The notes: generated from the sequence alone by a model not told the origin. 64,000 bases of DNA from Oscillibacter sp. (GCA_022652815.1 JALCRR010000005.1:18808-82807), one strand, 5' to 3'. Numbered from the stretch's first letter, positions 9,105 through 17,711 are shown. Translations and numbers: made by a program.

Positions 9105-10205
9105 ATGAAAGCTTTTTTTGTAAGACATCGAAAACTGCATATCTGGCTGCTGGCGGAGCTTGCCCTGCTGGCGGTCTTTCTTGCCGTGCGGGGAAACCGG
9201 ACATGGATGAATGCGCTGGCCACTCATGTGACCACGCCCCTGCGCCGGGCAATCGGCAGCCTTTGCTATCGGGTGAATTTTTCCGTGGCGGAGGCGCTTT
9301 GCGTGATCCTTGTCGTATTTTCTGCAATCTATATTACGGTCAGTATTGTGAAAATCGTGCAGGGACGGGGAAAACGGCTTCGAAAGGCATACGCCGCCGC
9401 GCTGGGCGCGGTATGCATCGCCTTGACCATTTACGGCGGTTTTTGCTTTTTATGGGGTGTGGATTACTATACGGACAGCTTTCAAGATCGCTCCGGTATT
9501 CGAGCTTCGGCCGTATCCACAGAGGATCTGACGGCGGTGACGCAGTATTTTGTGCAGCAGCTCAATGCCGCGGCGGACACGGTGGATCGGGATGCGGACG
9601 GCCTTTTTGCCGTGCCGCGGGAGCAGATTCTCGCGGAAAGCACAAAGGTCTATGGAGCCGTGAGCCAAGAGTTTCCGTTTTTGGTATTTGACGATCAAGT
9701 TCCCAAATCCATTTACTTTTCCCGCACCATGAGCGCCCTTGATTTTACAGGGGTTTACTGTCCCTTTACCGGGGAATCCAACGTGAATGTGGACTCTCCG
9801 GCCTGCATGCTTCCCTCCACGATTGCCCACGAGCTGGCGCACCAGCGCAGCATTTCCTCGGAGCAGGAGTGCAACTTTCTCTCCATCCTTGCCTGCACCA
9901 CCTGCGGCAAGGTGGATTACAACTACTCCGGCCTCCTGCTGGGCTATATCCATCTGGGGAACGCCCTGTGCAAGGCCGACAACGATGCCTGGAAGGCGGT
10001 CTACGATTCTCTCGATGCCACCGTAAAAGCCGACTTGATGAATAATAATGATTACTGGAAGCAGTTTCAGTCCGGCGCGGTGAAAAAAGCGTCCAACAAG
10101 GTTTACGACAGCTTTCTGAAGAGCTACGGTGAGACGGCAGGTTTGCAGTCCTACGGGACAGTGGTGGATCTGCTGGTGGATTACTACCGGGATGCGGCAA
10201 AATAA
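9105..10205 (+). CDS. DUF3810-type membrane protein with HExxH motif
   Basis: 366 aa. Hydrophobic segments lie near residues 15-33, 60-80 and 95-115. A soluble domain follows with HELAHQRSISSEQECNFLS, a zincin-like HExxH with a downstream acidic residue, as expected for DUF3810 proteins. It is probably a zinc-dependent membrane protease or a relative; the substrate is unknown. Its start lies directly after the stop of the last ABC ATPase gene, so it belongs to the same operon and may process imported peptides or cell-surface proteins. Confidence 0.75.
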   Translation: MKAFFVRHRKLHIWLLAELALLAVFLAVRGNRTWMNALATHVTTPLRRAIGSLCYRVNFSVAEALCVILVVFSAIYITVSIVKIVQGRGKRLRKAYAAALGAVCIALTIYGGFCFLWGVDYYTDSFQDRSGIRASAVSTEDLTAVTQYFVQQLNAAADTVDRDADGLFAVPREQILAESTKVYGAVSQEFPFLVFDDQVPKSIYFSRTMSALDFTGVYCPFTGESNVNVDSPACMLPSTIAHELAHQRSISSEQECNFLSILACTTCGKVDYNYSGLLLGYIHLGNALCKADNDAWKAVYDSLDATVKADLMNNNDYWKQFQSGAVKKASNKVYDSFLKSYGETAGLQSYGTVVDLLVDYYRDAAK

Positions 10206-10239
10206 AAAAGAAGCGGAGCATATGCTCCGCTTCTTTTTT
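10204..10239. terminator. bidirectional intrinsic terminator
   Basis: A perfect palindrome (GAAGCGGAGCAT / ATGCTCCGCTTC) is flanked by A- and T-tracts between convergent genes. Confidence 0.85.
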
Positions 10240-10242
10240 TAT

Positions 10243-10842
10243 TCAGATATCCTGCCGGCCTTCCAGCGCGCGCATCAGTGTGGCATCGTCGGCAAATTCC
10301 AAGTGACCGCCCACGGGAATGCCGTAAGCAAGGCGTGTGACACGGACGTCGAAATTCTTTAGGAGCCGGGCAATGTACATTGCCGTGGCTTCCCCCTCCG
10401 TGTCAGGATTGGTGGCCATGATGACCTCCTTCACGTCGCCCTTCGCCACCCGGCTCACAAGGGACTTGATGGCAATGTCATCGGGACCCACATGGTTCAT
10501 GGGGGAAATCACACCGTGAAGCACATGATATTGGCCGTTGTATTCCCGGGACCGCTCCATTGCCGCCACGTCCCGGGGGTCAGCCACCACGCAGATCACC
10601 GAGGCGTCCCGCCGGGGAGAGGAGCAGATGGGGCACAGGCCGCCGGCGGTGAAGTTCTGGCACACGGGACAGCAGGTGACGTTCTTCTTGGCGTCCACAA
10701 TCGCATCGGCAAATTCCCGAGCCTCCGTCTCCGGCAGACCCAGAACGAAAAACGCAAGGCGTTGGGCGGATTTTCCGCCGATACCCGGCAGCCGTGCAAA
10801 CTGCTCCACCAGCTTTTCCAGCGGTGCGGGAAAATACTCCAT
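10243..10842 (-). CDS. recR: recombination mediator RecR
   Basis: 199 aa, the family's usual length. An N-terminal helix-hairpin-helix (LARLPGIGGKSAQRLAF-like) is followed by a four-Cys zinc finger (CCPVCQNFTAGGLCPIC) and a Toprim domain with VVADPRDVAAMER and TNPDTEGEATAMY. RecR works with RecO/RecF to load RecA on gapped DNA. dnaX and the YbaB gene, its usual neighbours, are not present here. Confidence 0.96.
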   Translation of the reverse strand: MEYFPAPLEKLVEQFARLPGIGGKSAQRLAFFVLGLPETEAREFADAIVDAKKNVTCCPVCQNFTAGGLCPICSSPRRDASVICVVADPRDVAAMERSREYNGQYHVLHGVISPMNHVGPDDIAIKSLVSRVAKGDVKEVIMATNPDTEGEATAMYIARLLKNFDVRVTRLAYGIPVGGHLEFADDATLMRALEGRQDI

Positions 10843-10857
10843 ACTAAGTAACTCCTT

Positions 10858-11829
10858 TTATCCCAGGTTCATGGCGAACAGCGCCGCAGCGCCGCCGGTG
10901 TGGACAAAGACCAGATTGTCCTCCTCGCCAAAATAGCCGGATTGCAGCTGTTTGAGCATTCCACTCCAGGCTTTGCCGGTATAAACGGGATCCAGAAGAA
11001 TGCCCTCCATCCGGGCAAGCTCCTCGATGTAGGGGGTATCCTCCGCATTGGGCACGGCATAGCCAGCCCCCACATGAGAGACCATCTCAAAATCGTCTTT
11101 CTCCCGCTCAAAGCTGCAATCCAGAATTTCTGCGGATTCTTTGGCGAGCTGGGGTACGATCTCGGAGAAGGGATCCGTGTCCACGGCGATGCCGGTGACC
11201 TTGACGCCCGGCTGGAAGAGCTTCGCGCCCAGCAGCAGGCCGGCCGTGGTGCCGCCGGAGCCGGTGGCGGAGACGATATGTCCAACTTTGATGCCGGCAG
11301 CCAACGCCTGCACAGTAAACTCCCGCACGCAGTTGACGTAACCCACAGCGCCCAGCGGGTTGGAGCCGCCGCAGGGGATGTAATAGCACTTGTGACCCTG
11401 AGCTTCCAGCTCCGCGCCCACACGGTGCATTTCGGCATAGATGTCGTCATAGGAATCCGTGTCCATCATGCGCACATCGGCGCCGTAGATGTCGTCCAGC
11501 ACCAGATTGCCCTTGTGCTCGGTGACGCCGCGCTTTTTCAGAATGAGGATGGGCTTCATGCCCAGGCGAGAGGCGCACGCCGCCGTCAGCATGGCGTGGT
11601 TAGACTGGGCCCCGCCGGTGGTGAACACGACGTCACAGCCCTGCTCCTTGGCATCCGCCAGCAAAAATTCCAGCTTACGGACTTTATTGCCGCCCAGTGC
11701 AACGCCGCACAGGTCGTCCCGCTTGATCCAAATGTTTTTTCCATACTTTTTGCTGATGTTTTCCAGCTTATAAAAGGGCGTGGGATAGACGCCGAGAACC
11801 ACTCGGGGAAGATCATGGATGTTTTTCAT
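10858..11829 (-). CDS. D-cysteine desulfhydrase / ACC-deaminase family PLP enzyme
   Basis: 323 aa, a fold-type II PLP enzyme. The probable Schiff-base lysine is Lys49 in ALGGNKVRKLEF, followed by GGAQSNHA and a phosphate-binding SATGSGGTTAGL loop. These motifs fit the DcyD/ACC deaminase branch. D-cysteine desulfhydrase (D-Cys to pyruvate, H2S and ammonia) is the more likely activity in an anaerobe, but the two reactions cannot be separated by eye. It lies 15 bases upstream of recR on the same strand. Confidence 0.85.
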   Translation of the reverse strand: MKNIHDLPRVVLGVYPTPFYKLENISKKYGKNIWIKRDDLCGVALGGNKVRKLEFLLADAKEQGCDVVFTTGGAQSNHAMLTAACASRLGMKPILILKKRGVTEHKGNLVLDDIYGADVRMMDTDSYDDIYAEMHRVGAELEAQGHKCYYIPCGGSNPLGAVGYVNCVREFTVQALAAGIKVGHIVSATGSGGTTAGLLLGAKLFQPGVKVTGIAVDTDPFSEIVPQLAKESAEILDCSFEREKDDFEMVSHVGAGYAVPNAEDTPYIEELARMEGILLDPVYTGKAWSGMLKQLQSGYFGEEDNLVFVHTGGAAALFAMNLG

Positions 11830-11871
11830 TAAAATACCTCACAAAAAATTATGAATGTTGAAATGGGCAGT

Positions 11872-12516
11872 TTATCCCCGCAGCTGCTGAATGCGGGCGG
11901 GAATGTCGCTGGCCTTGTAAACGGCGCTGCCGGCCACAAGCACGTTGGCACCGGCTTCAATGCAGGTGCGGCAGGTGTCAGGGGCCACGCCGCCGTCTAC
12001 CTCCAGCTCACACGCGGGGTTGTGCTGCTCGATCAGCTTGCGGATGGCCTGCACCTTGGGCATCTGGTCGGCCATAAAGCTCTGGCCGCCGAAGCCCGGC
12101 TCCACCGTCATTACCAGAATCAGCTCCACATCCTTCAAAAACGGCAAAACCGCCTCTGCCGGCGTTTTCGGCTTCAAAACCACGCCGGCTCGTTTGCCGC
12201 AGGCGTGGATTTTGTCGATAGCCGCCTGAATATTCGCCTCCGTGTCGGATTCCACATGAACCGTGACCAGATCGGCACCGGCTTTGCAGAATTCCTCCAC
12301 ATAGCGAACCGGCTGCATAATCATCAGATGAACATCCAGTGGGAGCTGCGTCACCGGACGGATGGATTTCACCACGGGAATGCCGATGGTAATGTTGGGG
12401 ACGAACATCCCGTCCATCACGTCCACATGGACATAATCGGCGGTGGCAATTTTTTGAATATCCCGATCCAGATTTGCAAAATCGGCGGAGAGAATGGACG
12501 GCGCAATTTTAACCAT
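11872..12516 (-). CDS. rpe: ribulose-phosphate 3-epimerase
   Basis: 214 aa, full length. Motifs include APSILSADFANLDRDI at the N-terminus, HVDVMDGMFVPNITIG (metal/substrate Asp and His) and MTVEPGFGGQSFM. It interconverts ribulose-5-P and xylulose-5-P in the pentose phosphate pathway. A strong minus-strand promoter 225 bases upstream makes a long GC-rich structured leader. The usual neighbour rsgA is absent. Confidence 0.95.
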   Translation of the reverse strand: MVKIAPSILSADFANLDRDIQKIATADYVHVDVMDGMFVPNITIGIPVVKSIRPVTQLPLDVHLMIMQPVRYVEEFCKAGADLVTVHVESDTEANIQAAIDKIHACGKRAGVVLKPKTPAEAVLPFLKDVELILVMTVEPGFGGQSFMADQMPKVQAIRKLIEQHNPACELEVDGGVAPDTCRTCIEAGANVLVAGSAVYKASDIPARIQQLRG

Positions 12517-12770
12517 AAAAAAGCCTCTTTTCTTTCTTTAAGCCCGGCAACGGCAGCGGACAGGCGCTTGACCCGCGGTGGCGGCGGGGCTGTCCGGGGC
12601 ATACAATGCCTTGAGCGGATGAGAGCGTCCCGCGGCAACCAGACGCGGCTGCTTCGCCCCAGTCGGGGCGCCGCCGCTTTTTTGAATAGGAGGCCGGGAG
12701 GACTTTGCCTTCCGGCCTCCACCCTGTCTATTGTTGCTATTATTGTAGCAAACCCGCCCTGTAAAAGCAA
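12517..12770 (-). promoter_or_regulatory. promoter and GC-rich structured leader upstream of rpe
   Basis: On the minus strand TTGCTT (12770-12765), 17 bp, TACAAT (12747-12742) predicts transcription from about 12735. The transcript would carry a hairpin with a perfect 9-bp stem (GGAGGCCGG / CCGGCCTCC, near 12680-12715), a second hairpin (GCCCCGACTGGGGC core) and a long stem pairing GGACAG with CTGTCC. On the opposite strand the second hairpin is followed by T6, so it could also terminate plus-strand transcription. No known RNA family was recognised. Confidence 0.5.
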
Positions 12771-12811
12771 CCTGCGTCTGCTGGAAACAAAAAATATTTT
12801 GTAAAGCACGC

Positions 12812-12864
12812 TTGACATTTGGCGTTCGGCGTGCTACGGTATGCGTGTAAAGCGAACTTTACAC
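12812..12864 (+). promoter_or_regulatory. promoter with palindromic operator for the XRE regulator
   Basis: TTGACA (12812-12817), 17 bp, TACGGT (12835-12840). Just downstream is a perfect inverted repeat GTGTAAAG-CGAA-CTTTACAC (12845-12864) covering the expected transcription start, which fits autorepression. Part of the half-site (TGTAAAGC) recurs at 12800-12807, upstream of the -35. Confidence 0.7.
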
Positions 12865-12904
12865 ATTTGCGGACGGGATTACCCCAAAGACAAAGGAGAT
12901 TCCT

Positions 12905-13117
12905 GTGAAAAATCATATTGAAGAAGAGCGAAAGGCCAGAAATATGACGCAGCAGGCGCTGGCGCAGGCACTGGGCGTTTCCCGGCAGACCATTATCTCG
13001 CTGGAAAGCGGAAAATATAATCCGTCCATTCTGCTGGCCTACCAGATTGCAAAAATTTTTGACCGCCATATTGAGGAAGTTTTCATATTTGAGGAGGATT
13101 CGGGACGTGTTTTGTAA
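12905..13117 (+). CDS. XRE-family small transcriptional regulator (YgzD-like)
   Basis: 70 aa, GTG start after AAAGGAG. It is a single helix-turn-helix domain: [40 protein letters not shown]. Regulators of this size usually repress their own operon and a membrane partner. The stop overlaps the start of the following membrane-protein gene by 11 bases. A perfect palindrome over the transcription start is the likely binding site. Confidence 0.9.
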   Translation: MKNHIEEERKARNMTQQALAQALGVSRQTIISLESGKYNPSILLAYQIAKIFDRHIEEVFIFEEDSGRVL

Positions 13118-13535
13118 AAATTGGTCATTAAAGCGGCAGCTTCAGATTGCATTGGGTTTTGGCGCAGTGGGCTGCGTATGTCTGGCTGCGGCATTGCTGA
13201 TGCCGCAGGACAGTTATCTGCGGGGATTTCTTCTGGGCTGCGGCAGTGCGCTGCTGGCGTTCGGCGTGATTCGTACGCTGATGCTGCGGAAAAAGCTGCG
13301 CTCCCCGGAGGAGGCTACGGAGTATGAGGCCCAGCAGCGGGACGAGCGGATGTCCTTTATCCGCAGTAAGTCCTGTGCCATGACACTTTTCCTGTCCATG
13401 GGACTGGAGTATGCCGGCGGCATTGCCGCATTGATTGCAGGGCAACGGATTTTGGGCATGGTTCTTTGCTGGGTCGTTGTGGGACAGGCGGTTTTAAGGC
13501 TCGTTTTCGAGAAATATTACCAGAAAAAATATTGA
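13107..13535 (+). CDS. small membrane protein paired with XRE regulator (DUF2178/DUF6442-like)
   Basis: 142 aa from GTG 13107, preceded by GAGGAGG and overlapping the regulator gene. Four hydrophobic segments form two hairpins, separated by a charged loop with [15 protein letters not shown], resembling the RDER(I)xxKA motif of DUF2178-type proteins that commonly accompany XRE regulators. Function unknown. Ends just before a strong terminator. Confidence 0.75.
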   Translation: MFCKNWSLKRQLQIALGFGAVGCVCLAAALLMPQDSYLRGFLLGCGSALLAFGVIRTLMLRKKLRSPEEATEYEAQQRDERMSFIRSKSCAMTLFLSMGLEYAGGIAALIAGQRILGMVLCWVVVGQAVLRLVFEKYYQKKY

Positions 13536-13570
13536 AAAAAGCGGAGGGAACGGCTTGCCCTCCGCTTTTT
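13536..13570 (+). terminator. intrinsic terminator
   Basis: A-tract, stem GCGGAGGG / CCCTCCGC, then T5, immediately after the membrane-protein stop codon. Confidence 0.85.
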
Positions 13571-13600
13571 ATATAATTTCATAAGTGTTGCAAAAGCATC

Positions 13601-13634
13601 TTTACAAATAAGAATATTATGATAATCTAATATT
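13601..13634 (+). promoter_or_regulatory. promoter/operator of the ArsR redox operon
   Basis: A weak promoter (TTTACA 13601-13606, 16 bp, TAATCT 13623-13628) overlaps an inverted repeat AATATTA (13613-13619) / TAATATT (13628-13634). This is the position and AT-rich form expected of an ArsR-family operator. Confidence 0.55.
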
Positions 13635-13659
13635 ACAATCAATGATTGAGGTGCTGCTT

Positions 13660-13971
13660 ATGGAACAAACAACGCAAAACCGGTTAAACTACGAGGAACA
13701 AAGCGCCCTTTTGAAGGCACTGGCAAACCCGGTCCGGCTACGCATCGTTCACGGCCTGCTTCGCACCGGATGCCACAATGTCAGCTGCATGGAACGGGGA
13801 ACGGGCATGAGCCAGTCCTGCGTTTCCCAGCATCTGCAAAAATTGCGGGCTGCGGGAATCGTGGAGGCCGAGCGTTCCGGCAACGAGGTCTATTATCATG
13901 TCGCTTCGCCGGAGGCAGCCCGCGTGGCTGCGGCTTTGTTCGGAGAGGAGGACGGAAGCTATGTCCTATGA
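13660..13971 (+). CDS. ArsR-family regulator, possibly thiol-responsive
   Basis: 103 aa from ATG 13660, with GAGGTG upstream. It has a winged-helix ArsR fold (LANPVRLRIVHGLL, then SQSCVSQHLQKLRAAGIVEAERSGNEVYYHV). Three cysteines, Cys38, Cys43 and Cys54, cluster around the recognition-helix region, and the typical ArsR CxC metal site is missing. The next two genes encode a flavoprotein with a CxxC and a thioredoxin, so thiol, persulfide or metal sensing is plausible. The stop overlaps the next start by 11 bases. Confidence 0.85.
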   Translation: MEQTTQNRLNYEEQSALLKALANPVRLRIVHGLLRTGCHNVSCMERGTGMSQSCVSQHLQKLRAAGIVEAERSGNEVYYHVASPEAARVAAALFGEEDGSYVL

Positions 13972-14782
13972 TGTTCTGGTAATTGGAGGCGGTCCGGCGG
14001 GACTTTCCGCTGCGATCAACGCTCACGCCCGGGGAAAATCGGTGCTGGTGGTTAGTAACCCGCTGGAGGAAAATCCCCTTTGGCGCTCTGAAAAAGTGGA
14101 CAACTATCTGGGGCTGCCAGCGATGACGGGTGCGGAACTGCTGACCGCGTTTCAAAAACACGCGGAAAGCGCCGGGGCCACATTTAAGGTAGGTCGCGTG
14201 CTGAATGCGGCAATGATGGGAAACGAGTGGTATGTCAGCATCGGCAGCGATGTGGAAGAGGCACGCACCGTGGTTTTAGCCGCCGGCGTGGCGCGGGGAA
14301 ATAAGTTTCCCGGCGAGGAGGAATTCCTGGGCCGCGGCGTGAGCTACTGTGCAACCTGCGACGGAATGCTCTACCGGGAAAGACCGGTTGCGGTGCTTGG
14401 CTGGGCGGATTCCGCCCGGCAGGAGGCGGACTTCCTTACTTCCATCGGCTGTCAGGTTTCGTTCTTTGAAAAGCCAAAGACCTGTGAGATCAAAGGCGAC
14501 AAGACAGTGGAGAGCGTTACTTGCGACGGAAAGACCGTGCAGGCGGACTGCGTATTTATTCTCCGCCCGGCGATGCCGCCTACGGATCTGTTTCCCGGAC
14601 TTTCCATGGACGGCGGCTTTGTGGCGGTGAATCGCCAGATGGCCACGAATCTGCCGGGGTTGTTTGCGGCAGGTGACTGCACCGGAGGACCGCTGCAGGT
14701 GTCCAAAGCGGCAGGCGAGGGTCTGATCGCGGGACAGAGCGCTGCCAGATGGATCGATAAAAAACAGCGCGAGAATCAATAG
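13961..14782 (+). CDS. thioredoxin-reductase-like flavoprotein lacking the usual NADPH motifs
   Basis: 273 aa from ATG 13961. An N-terminal FAD motif (GGGPAGLSAA, 9-18), a redox-active CATC (Cys130, Cys133) and the C-terminal FAD motif GLFAAGDC (233-240) identify the TrxR fold. The NADPH half is altered: the glycine motif reads VLGWADS (145-151) instead of GxGxxA/S, and the HRRxxxR phosphate-binding motif is replaced by FFEKPKTCEIK. It is also about 35-45 residues shorter than normal TrxR. This recalls flavin TrxRs that take electrons from ferredoxin or an unknown donor. Thioredoxin is encoded next. Confidence 0.88.
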   Translation: MSYDVLVIGGGPAGLSAAINAHARGKSVLVVSNPLEENPLWRSEKVDNYLGLPAMTGAELLTAFQKHAESAGATFKVGRVLNAAMMGNEWYVSIGSDVEEARTVVLAAGVARGNKFPGEEEFLGRGVSYCATCDGMLYRERPVAVLGWADSARQEADFLTSIGCQVSFFEKPKTCEIKGDKTVESVTCDGKTVQADCVFILRPAMPPTDLFPGLSMDGGFVAVNRQMATNLPGLFAAGDCTGGPLQVSKAAGEGLIAGQSAARWIDKKQRENQ

Positions 14783-14822
14783 TCATTTCATAAAAATATA
14801 AAGATATAAAGGAGAAATTACA

Positions 14823-15140
14823 ATGGGCTTACAGCATATGAAAACTTCTGAATTTGACGCGGCGGTGTCCGCTGCACCCCTGGCAATGATTGACTTCTGG
14901 GCTTCTTGGTGCGGCCCCTGCAAGATGCTCTCTCCCACCATCGAGGCGTTGGCGGGACAGTACGACGGCAAGGTGCTGGTCGGCAAGGTCAATGTGGACG
15001 AGGAACCGGATCTGGCCCGGCAGTTCGGCGTCATGAGCATTCCCACGGTGGTGTTTTTGAAAAACGGCCGGGAGTTTGACCGCAAGGTGGGCCTAATGCC
15101 TGCCGACGCCTTTACTGCAGTTCTGGACGAGAACCTGTAA
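14823..15140 (+). CDS. trxA: thioredoxin
   Basis: 105 aa. The active site WCGPC lies at about residues 28-32 inside DFWASWCGPCKM, and the cis-Pro is in MSIPTVVFLKNG. It is full-length and needs no signal peptide. It is the likely electron acceptor of the upstream flavoprotein and reduces cellular disulfides. RBS AAGGAG. It is last in the ArsR-flavoprotein-thioredoxin operon. Confidence 0.95.
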   Translation: MGLQHMKTSEFDAAVSAAPLAMIDFWASWCGPCKMLSPTIEALAGQYDGKVLVGKVNVDEEPDLARQFGVMSIPTVVFLKNGREFDRKVGLMPADAFTAVLDENL

Positions 15141-15151
15141 ATATGAAACAT

Positions 15152-15184
15152 AAAAAAGTGCCGCCCATCGGGCGGCACTTTTTT
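15152..15184. terminator. bidirectional intrinsic terminator
   Basis: Stem AAGTGCCGCCC / GGGCGGCACTT with flanking A- and T-tracts between convergent trxA and htpG. Confidence 0.85.
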
Positions 15185-15188
15185 GCGC

Positions 15189-17081
15189 TTATTTCATCAG
15201 CAGTTCGCAGACCAGATCGGTATAGCCGGAGGGATCGTCCAGCGGCAGACCCGCAATCAGCAGAGCCTGATCGTACAGCAGCGTCGCGTACTTCTTCGCG
15301 GTGGCGGTATCGTCGGCAACGGCTTTGGACAGTGCCGCAAAGGCGGGATGCGCGGTGTTCAGCTCCAAAATCCGGTCAGCCTTGACGGGGTGTTCCGGCT
15401 GAACCGCATTGAGGTACTTCTCCATCTCAAAGCTCAGCCCCTCGCCGGCGCTGAGGCAGACGGGGTGGGACTTCAGCTTGTCGGAGGCCTTGACCTCCTT
15501 CACGCCGTCGCCCAAGGCTTCTTTCACAAAGTCGAACACGGCCTTGCTCTCGTCGGCGGGCTTGTCCGCATCTTTCTGCTCATCGGATTTTTCCTCGGAC
15601 TTGCCATCCAGAGCAGAGCGGAATTCCTTGTCCTTGTAGCTGTGCATGATCTGGGCGGCGAACTCGTCCACTTCCTCGGTGAAGTAGAGAATTTCCACGC
15701 CGTCATCCTTGAGCCCTTCAATCTGGGGCAGCTTGTCAATGACGGAGACGTTTTCGCCTGCGGCGTAGTAGATTGTCTTCTGATCCTCTTTCATGCGGGA
15801 GACATACTCGTCCAGAGAAACCAGCTTCTTTTCCGTGGAGGAGTAGAACAGCAGCAGATCCTGCAGGGCATCCTTGTGTGCGCCGTATTCGCCCACCACG
15901 CCGTACTTCAGCTGGCGGCCGAAATTTTTCCAGAAGGTCTCATAGCCGGGACGGTCATCCTTCATCATCTTGACAAGCTCGGCCTTAATTTTCTTTTCAA
16001 TGTTGGCGGCAATGACCTTCAGCTGGCGGTCATGCTGCAAAAGCTCTCTGGAAATGTTTAGGGAGAGATCGGGGGAGTCCACCACGCCGCGGATAAAGCG
16101 GTAATACTCCGGCACCAGATCGGCGCATTTGTCCATAATCAGCACGCCGTTGGAATAGAGCTGAAGACCTTTTTCATAATCCTTGGAATAGAAATCGAAG
16201 GGGGTGGCGCCCGGAATGAACAGCAGGGCTTTGTAAGTCACGGTGCCCTCGGCGGAGACCGCAATGACACTCTGGGGGTCCGTATAGTCGGAGAACTTGT
16301 CGCGGTAGAATTTGTCGTACTCCTCCTTCTTGACGGAGGACTTGCGGCGCTGCCAGATGGGAACCATGGAGTTCAGCGTCTCCACCTCGCGGTAGCTCTC
16401 GTACTCCGGCTTGTCGTCAGGGGAGCCTTCCTTCTTGCGGGACTTGGTGACCTCCATGCGGATGGGGAAGCGGATGTAGTCGGAATAGCGGCGGATCAGA
16501 TCTTGAAGCTTCCACTCCTGCAGGTATTCGCCGTAATTTTCGTCATCCGTGTCGGGCTTCAAGTGCATGACAATGTCGGTGCCCACGGAATCCTTGTCGC
16601 ATTCCGTGATGGTGTAGCCGTCCACGCCGGAGGACTGCCACTGATAGGCCGTGTCAGAGCCGAATTTCTTCGTGGTGACGGTGATCTTGTCCGCGACCAT
16701 GAAGGCGGAATAGAAGCCCACGCCGAACTGACCGATGACGTCGGTGTTCTTTGCGTCGTCGCCCACCTCCTGCTTGAACTTGAAAGACCCGGAGGAGGCG
16801 ATCACGCCCAGATTGTTCTCAAGATCTTCCTTGTCCATGCCGATGCCGTTATCACGGACGGTGATGGTACGCTCATCCGGGCTGACGGACAGATCAATGT
16901 GAAAATCCTTTCGGGTCATGCCCACGGAGTCGTCCGTAAGGGCTTTGTAGCTCAGCTTGTCGCAGGCGTCAGAGGCATTGGAAATGATTTCCCGCAGAAA
17001 AATTTCCTTGTGGGTGTAGATGGAATTCACCATCAAATCCAAAAGACGCTTGGACTCCGCTTTAAATTGTTTCTTTGCCAT
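15189..17081 (-). CDS. htpG: molecular chaperone HtpG (Hsp90)
   Basis: 630 aa, normal for bacterial Hsp90. The N-terminal GHKL ATPase motifs are clear: EIISNASDACDKL, DNGIGM and GQFGVGFYSAF. The middle domain carries the conserved NISRELLQ with a catalytic-Arg region. A Lys/Asp/Glu-rich insertion (SEEKSDEQKDADKPADESK) lies in the C-terminal part. It folds and remodels client proteins in the cytoplasm. Monocistronic, with an upstream A/T-rich region and no CIRCE element seen. Confidence 0.97.
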   Translation of the reverse strand: MAKKQFKAESKRLLDLMVNSIYTHKEIFLREIISNASDACDKLSYKALTDDSVGMTRKDFHIDLSVSPDERTITVRDNGIGMDKEDLENNLGVIASSGSFKFKQEVGDDAKNTDVIGQFGVGFYSAFMVADKITVTTKKFGSDTAYQWQSSGVDGYTITECDKDSVGTDIVMHLKPDTDDENYGEYLQEWKLQDLIRRYSDYIRFPIRMEVTKSRKKEGSPDDKPEYESYREVETLNSMVPIWQRRKSSVKKEEYDKFYRDKFSDYTDPQSVIAVSAEGTVTYKALLFIPGATPFDFYSKDYEKGLQLYSNGVLIMDKCADLVPEYYRFIRGVVDSPDLSLNISRELLQHDRQLKVIAANIEKKIKAELVKMMKDDRPGYETFWKNFGRQLKYGVVGEYGAHKDALQDLLLFYSSTEKKLVSLDEYVSRMKEDQKTIYYAAGENVSVIDKLPQIEGLKDDGVEILYFTEEVDEFAAQIMHSYKDKEFRSALDGKSEEKSDEQKDADKPADESKAVFDFVKEALGDGVKEVKASDKLKSHPVCLSAGEGLSFEMEKYLNAVQPEHPVKADRILELNTAHPAFAALSKAVADDTATAKKYATLLYDQALLIAGLPLDDPSGYTDLVCELLMK

Positions 17082-17180
17082 GGAAAATGCACTCCTTTTT
17101 CTTTTTTTATAACAGAGGAAATTATAGCACTATGAACAAAACAAAGAAATTACTTTTTTGTAAACTTCACGGTGAAATGG

Positions 17181-17209
17181 TTGCCGCCGCCGGATTTTGC
17201 GTGTAGAAT
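17181..17209 (+). promoter_or_regulatory. sigma-A promoter
   Basis: TTGCCG (17181-17186), 17 bp, TAGAAT (17204-17209), reading into the membrane/zinc-ribbon gene and udp. Confidence 0.7.
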
Positions 17210-17263
17210 TGTCACAATACGAAAAAGACGGCGCACCGCGCCGATGCAAAGGAGCACTTCAGT

Positions 17264-17692
17264 ATGGGATTTTTCCGGAAAATCGGAAATGCGTTTGTCC
17301 GCTTTATGTACGGACGCAACGGCATGGACCAGATGAATCTGGCGCTGATCTGGGTTTGCCTAATTGTGGACGTTGTGGCGATGTTTGCGGGGAAAGCCTC
17401 GGCAGTGGCAGGTACCATTTTGTACTATGCCGGCATCATCCTGTGGATCTGGGCCATCTTTCGGATGCTGTCCAAGAATCTTTACAAGCGGCGGGAGGAA
17501 AACAGCAAGTACCTCGCCCTAACATGGAAAATCAAAAATTCCGGAAGCGGTGCCCGCGCTCGCCATGCAGACAAGGACCATAAGTATTTTACCTGCAAAA
17601 ACTGCAAGACGATCTGCCGGGTTCCGGTGGGCAAGGGAAAAATCGAGATTACCTGCCCAAAGTGCGGCGCAAAAATTCAAGGAAAGACCTAA
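17264..17692 (+). CDS. small membrane protein with C-terminal zinc ribbon
   Basis: 142 aa. An N-terminal amphipathic region is followed by two hydrophobic segments (about 25-43 and 48-66) and a basic stretch. The C-terminus is a zinc ribbon: [28 protein letters not shown]. This architecture recurs in Clostridia but has no assigned function that I know of. AAAGGAG lies upstream of ATG. The gene ends 19 bases before udp and is probably co-transcribed. Confidence 0.75.
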   Translation: MGFFRKIGNAFVRFMYGRNGMDQMNLALIWVCLIVDVVAMFAGKASAVAGTILYYAGIILWIWAIFRMLSKNLYKRREENSKYLALTWKIKNSGSGARARHADKDHKYFTCKNCKTICRVPVGKGKIEITCPKCGAKIQGKT

Positions 17693-17711
17693 AAAGAGAG
17701 GATCAACCAAT

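Noticed and set aside
12517..12745. Identity of the rpe leader as RNase P, T-box, 6S or SRP RNA
   Set aside because: Core conserved sequences of those families were not seen; left as unassigned structured RNA.
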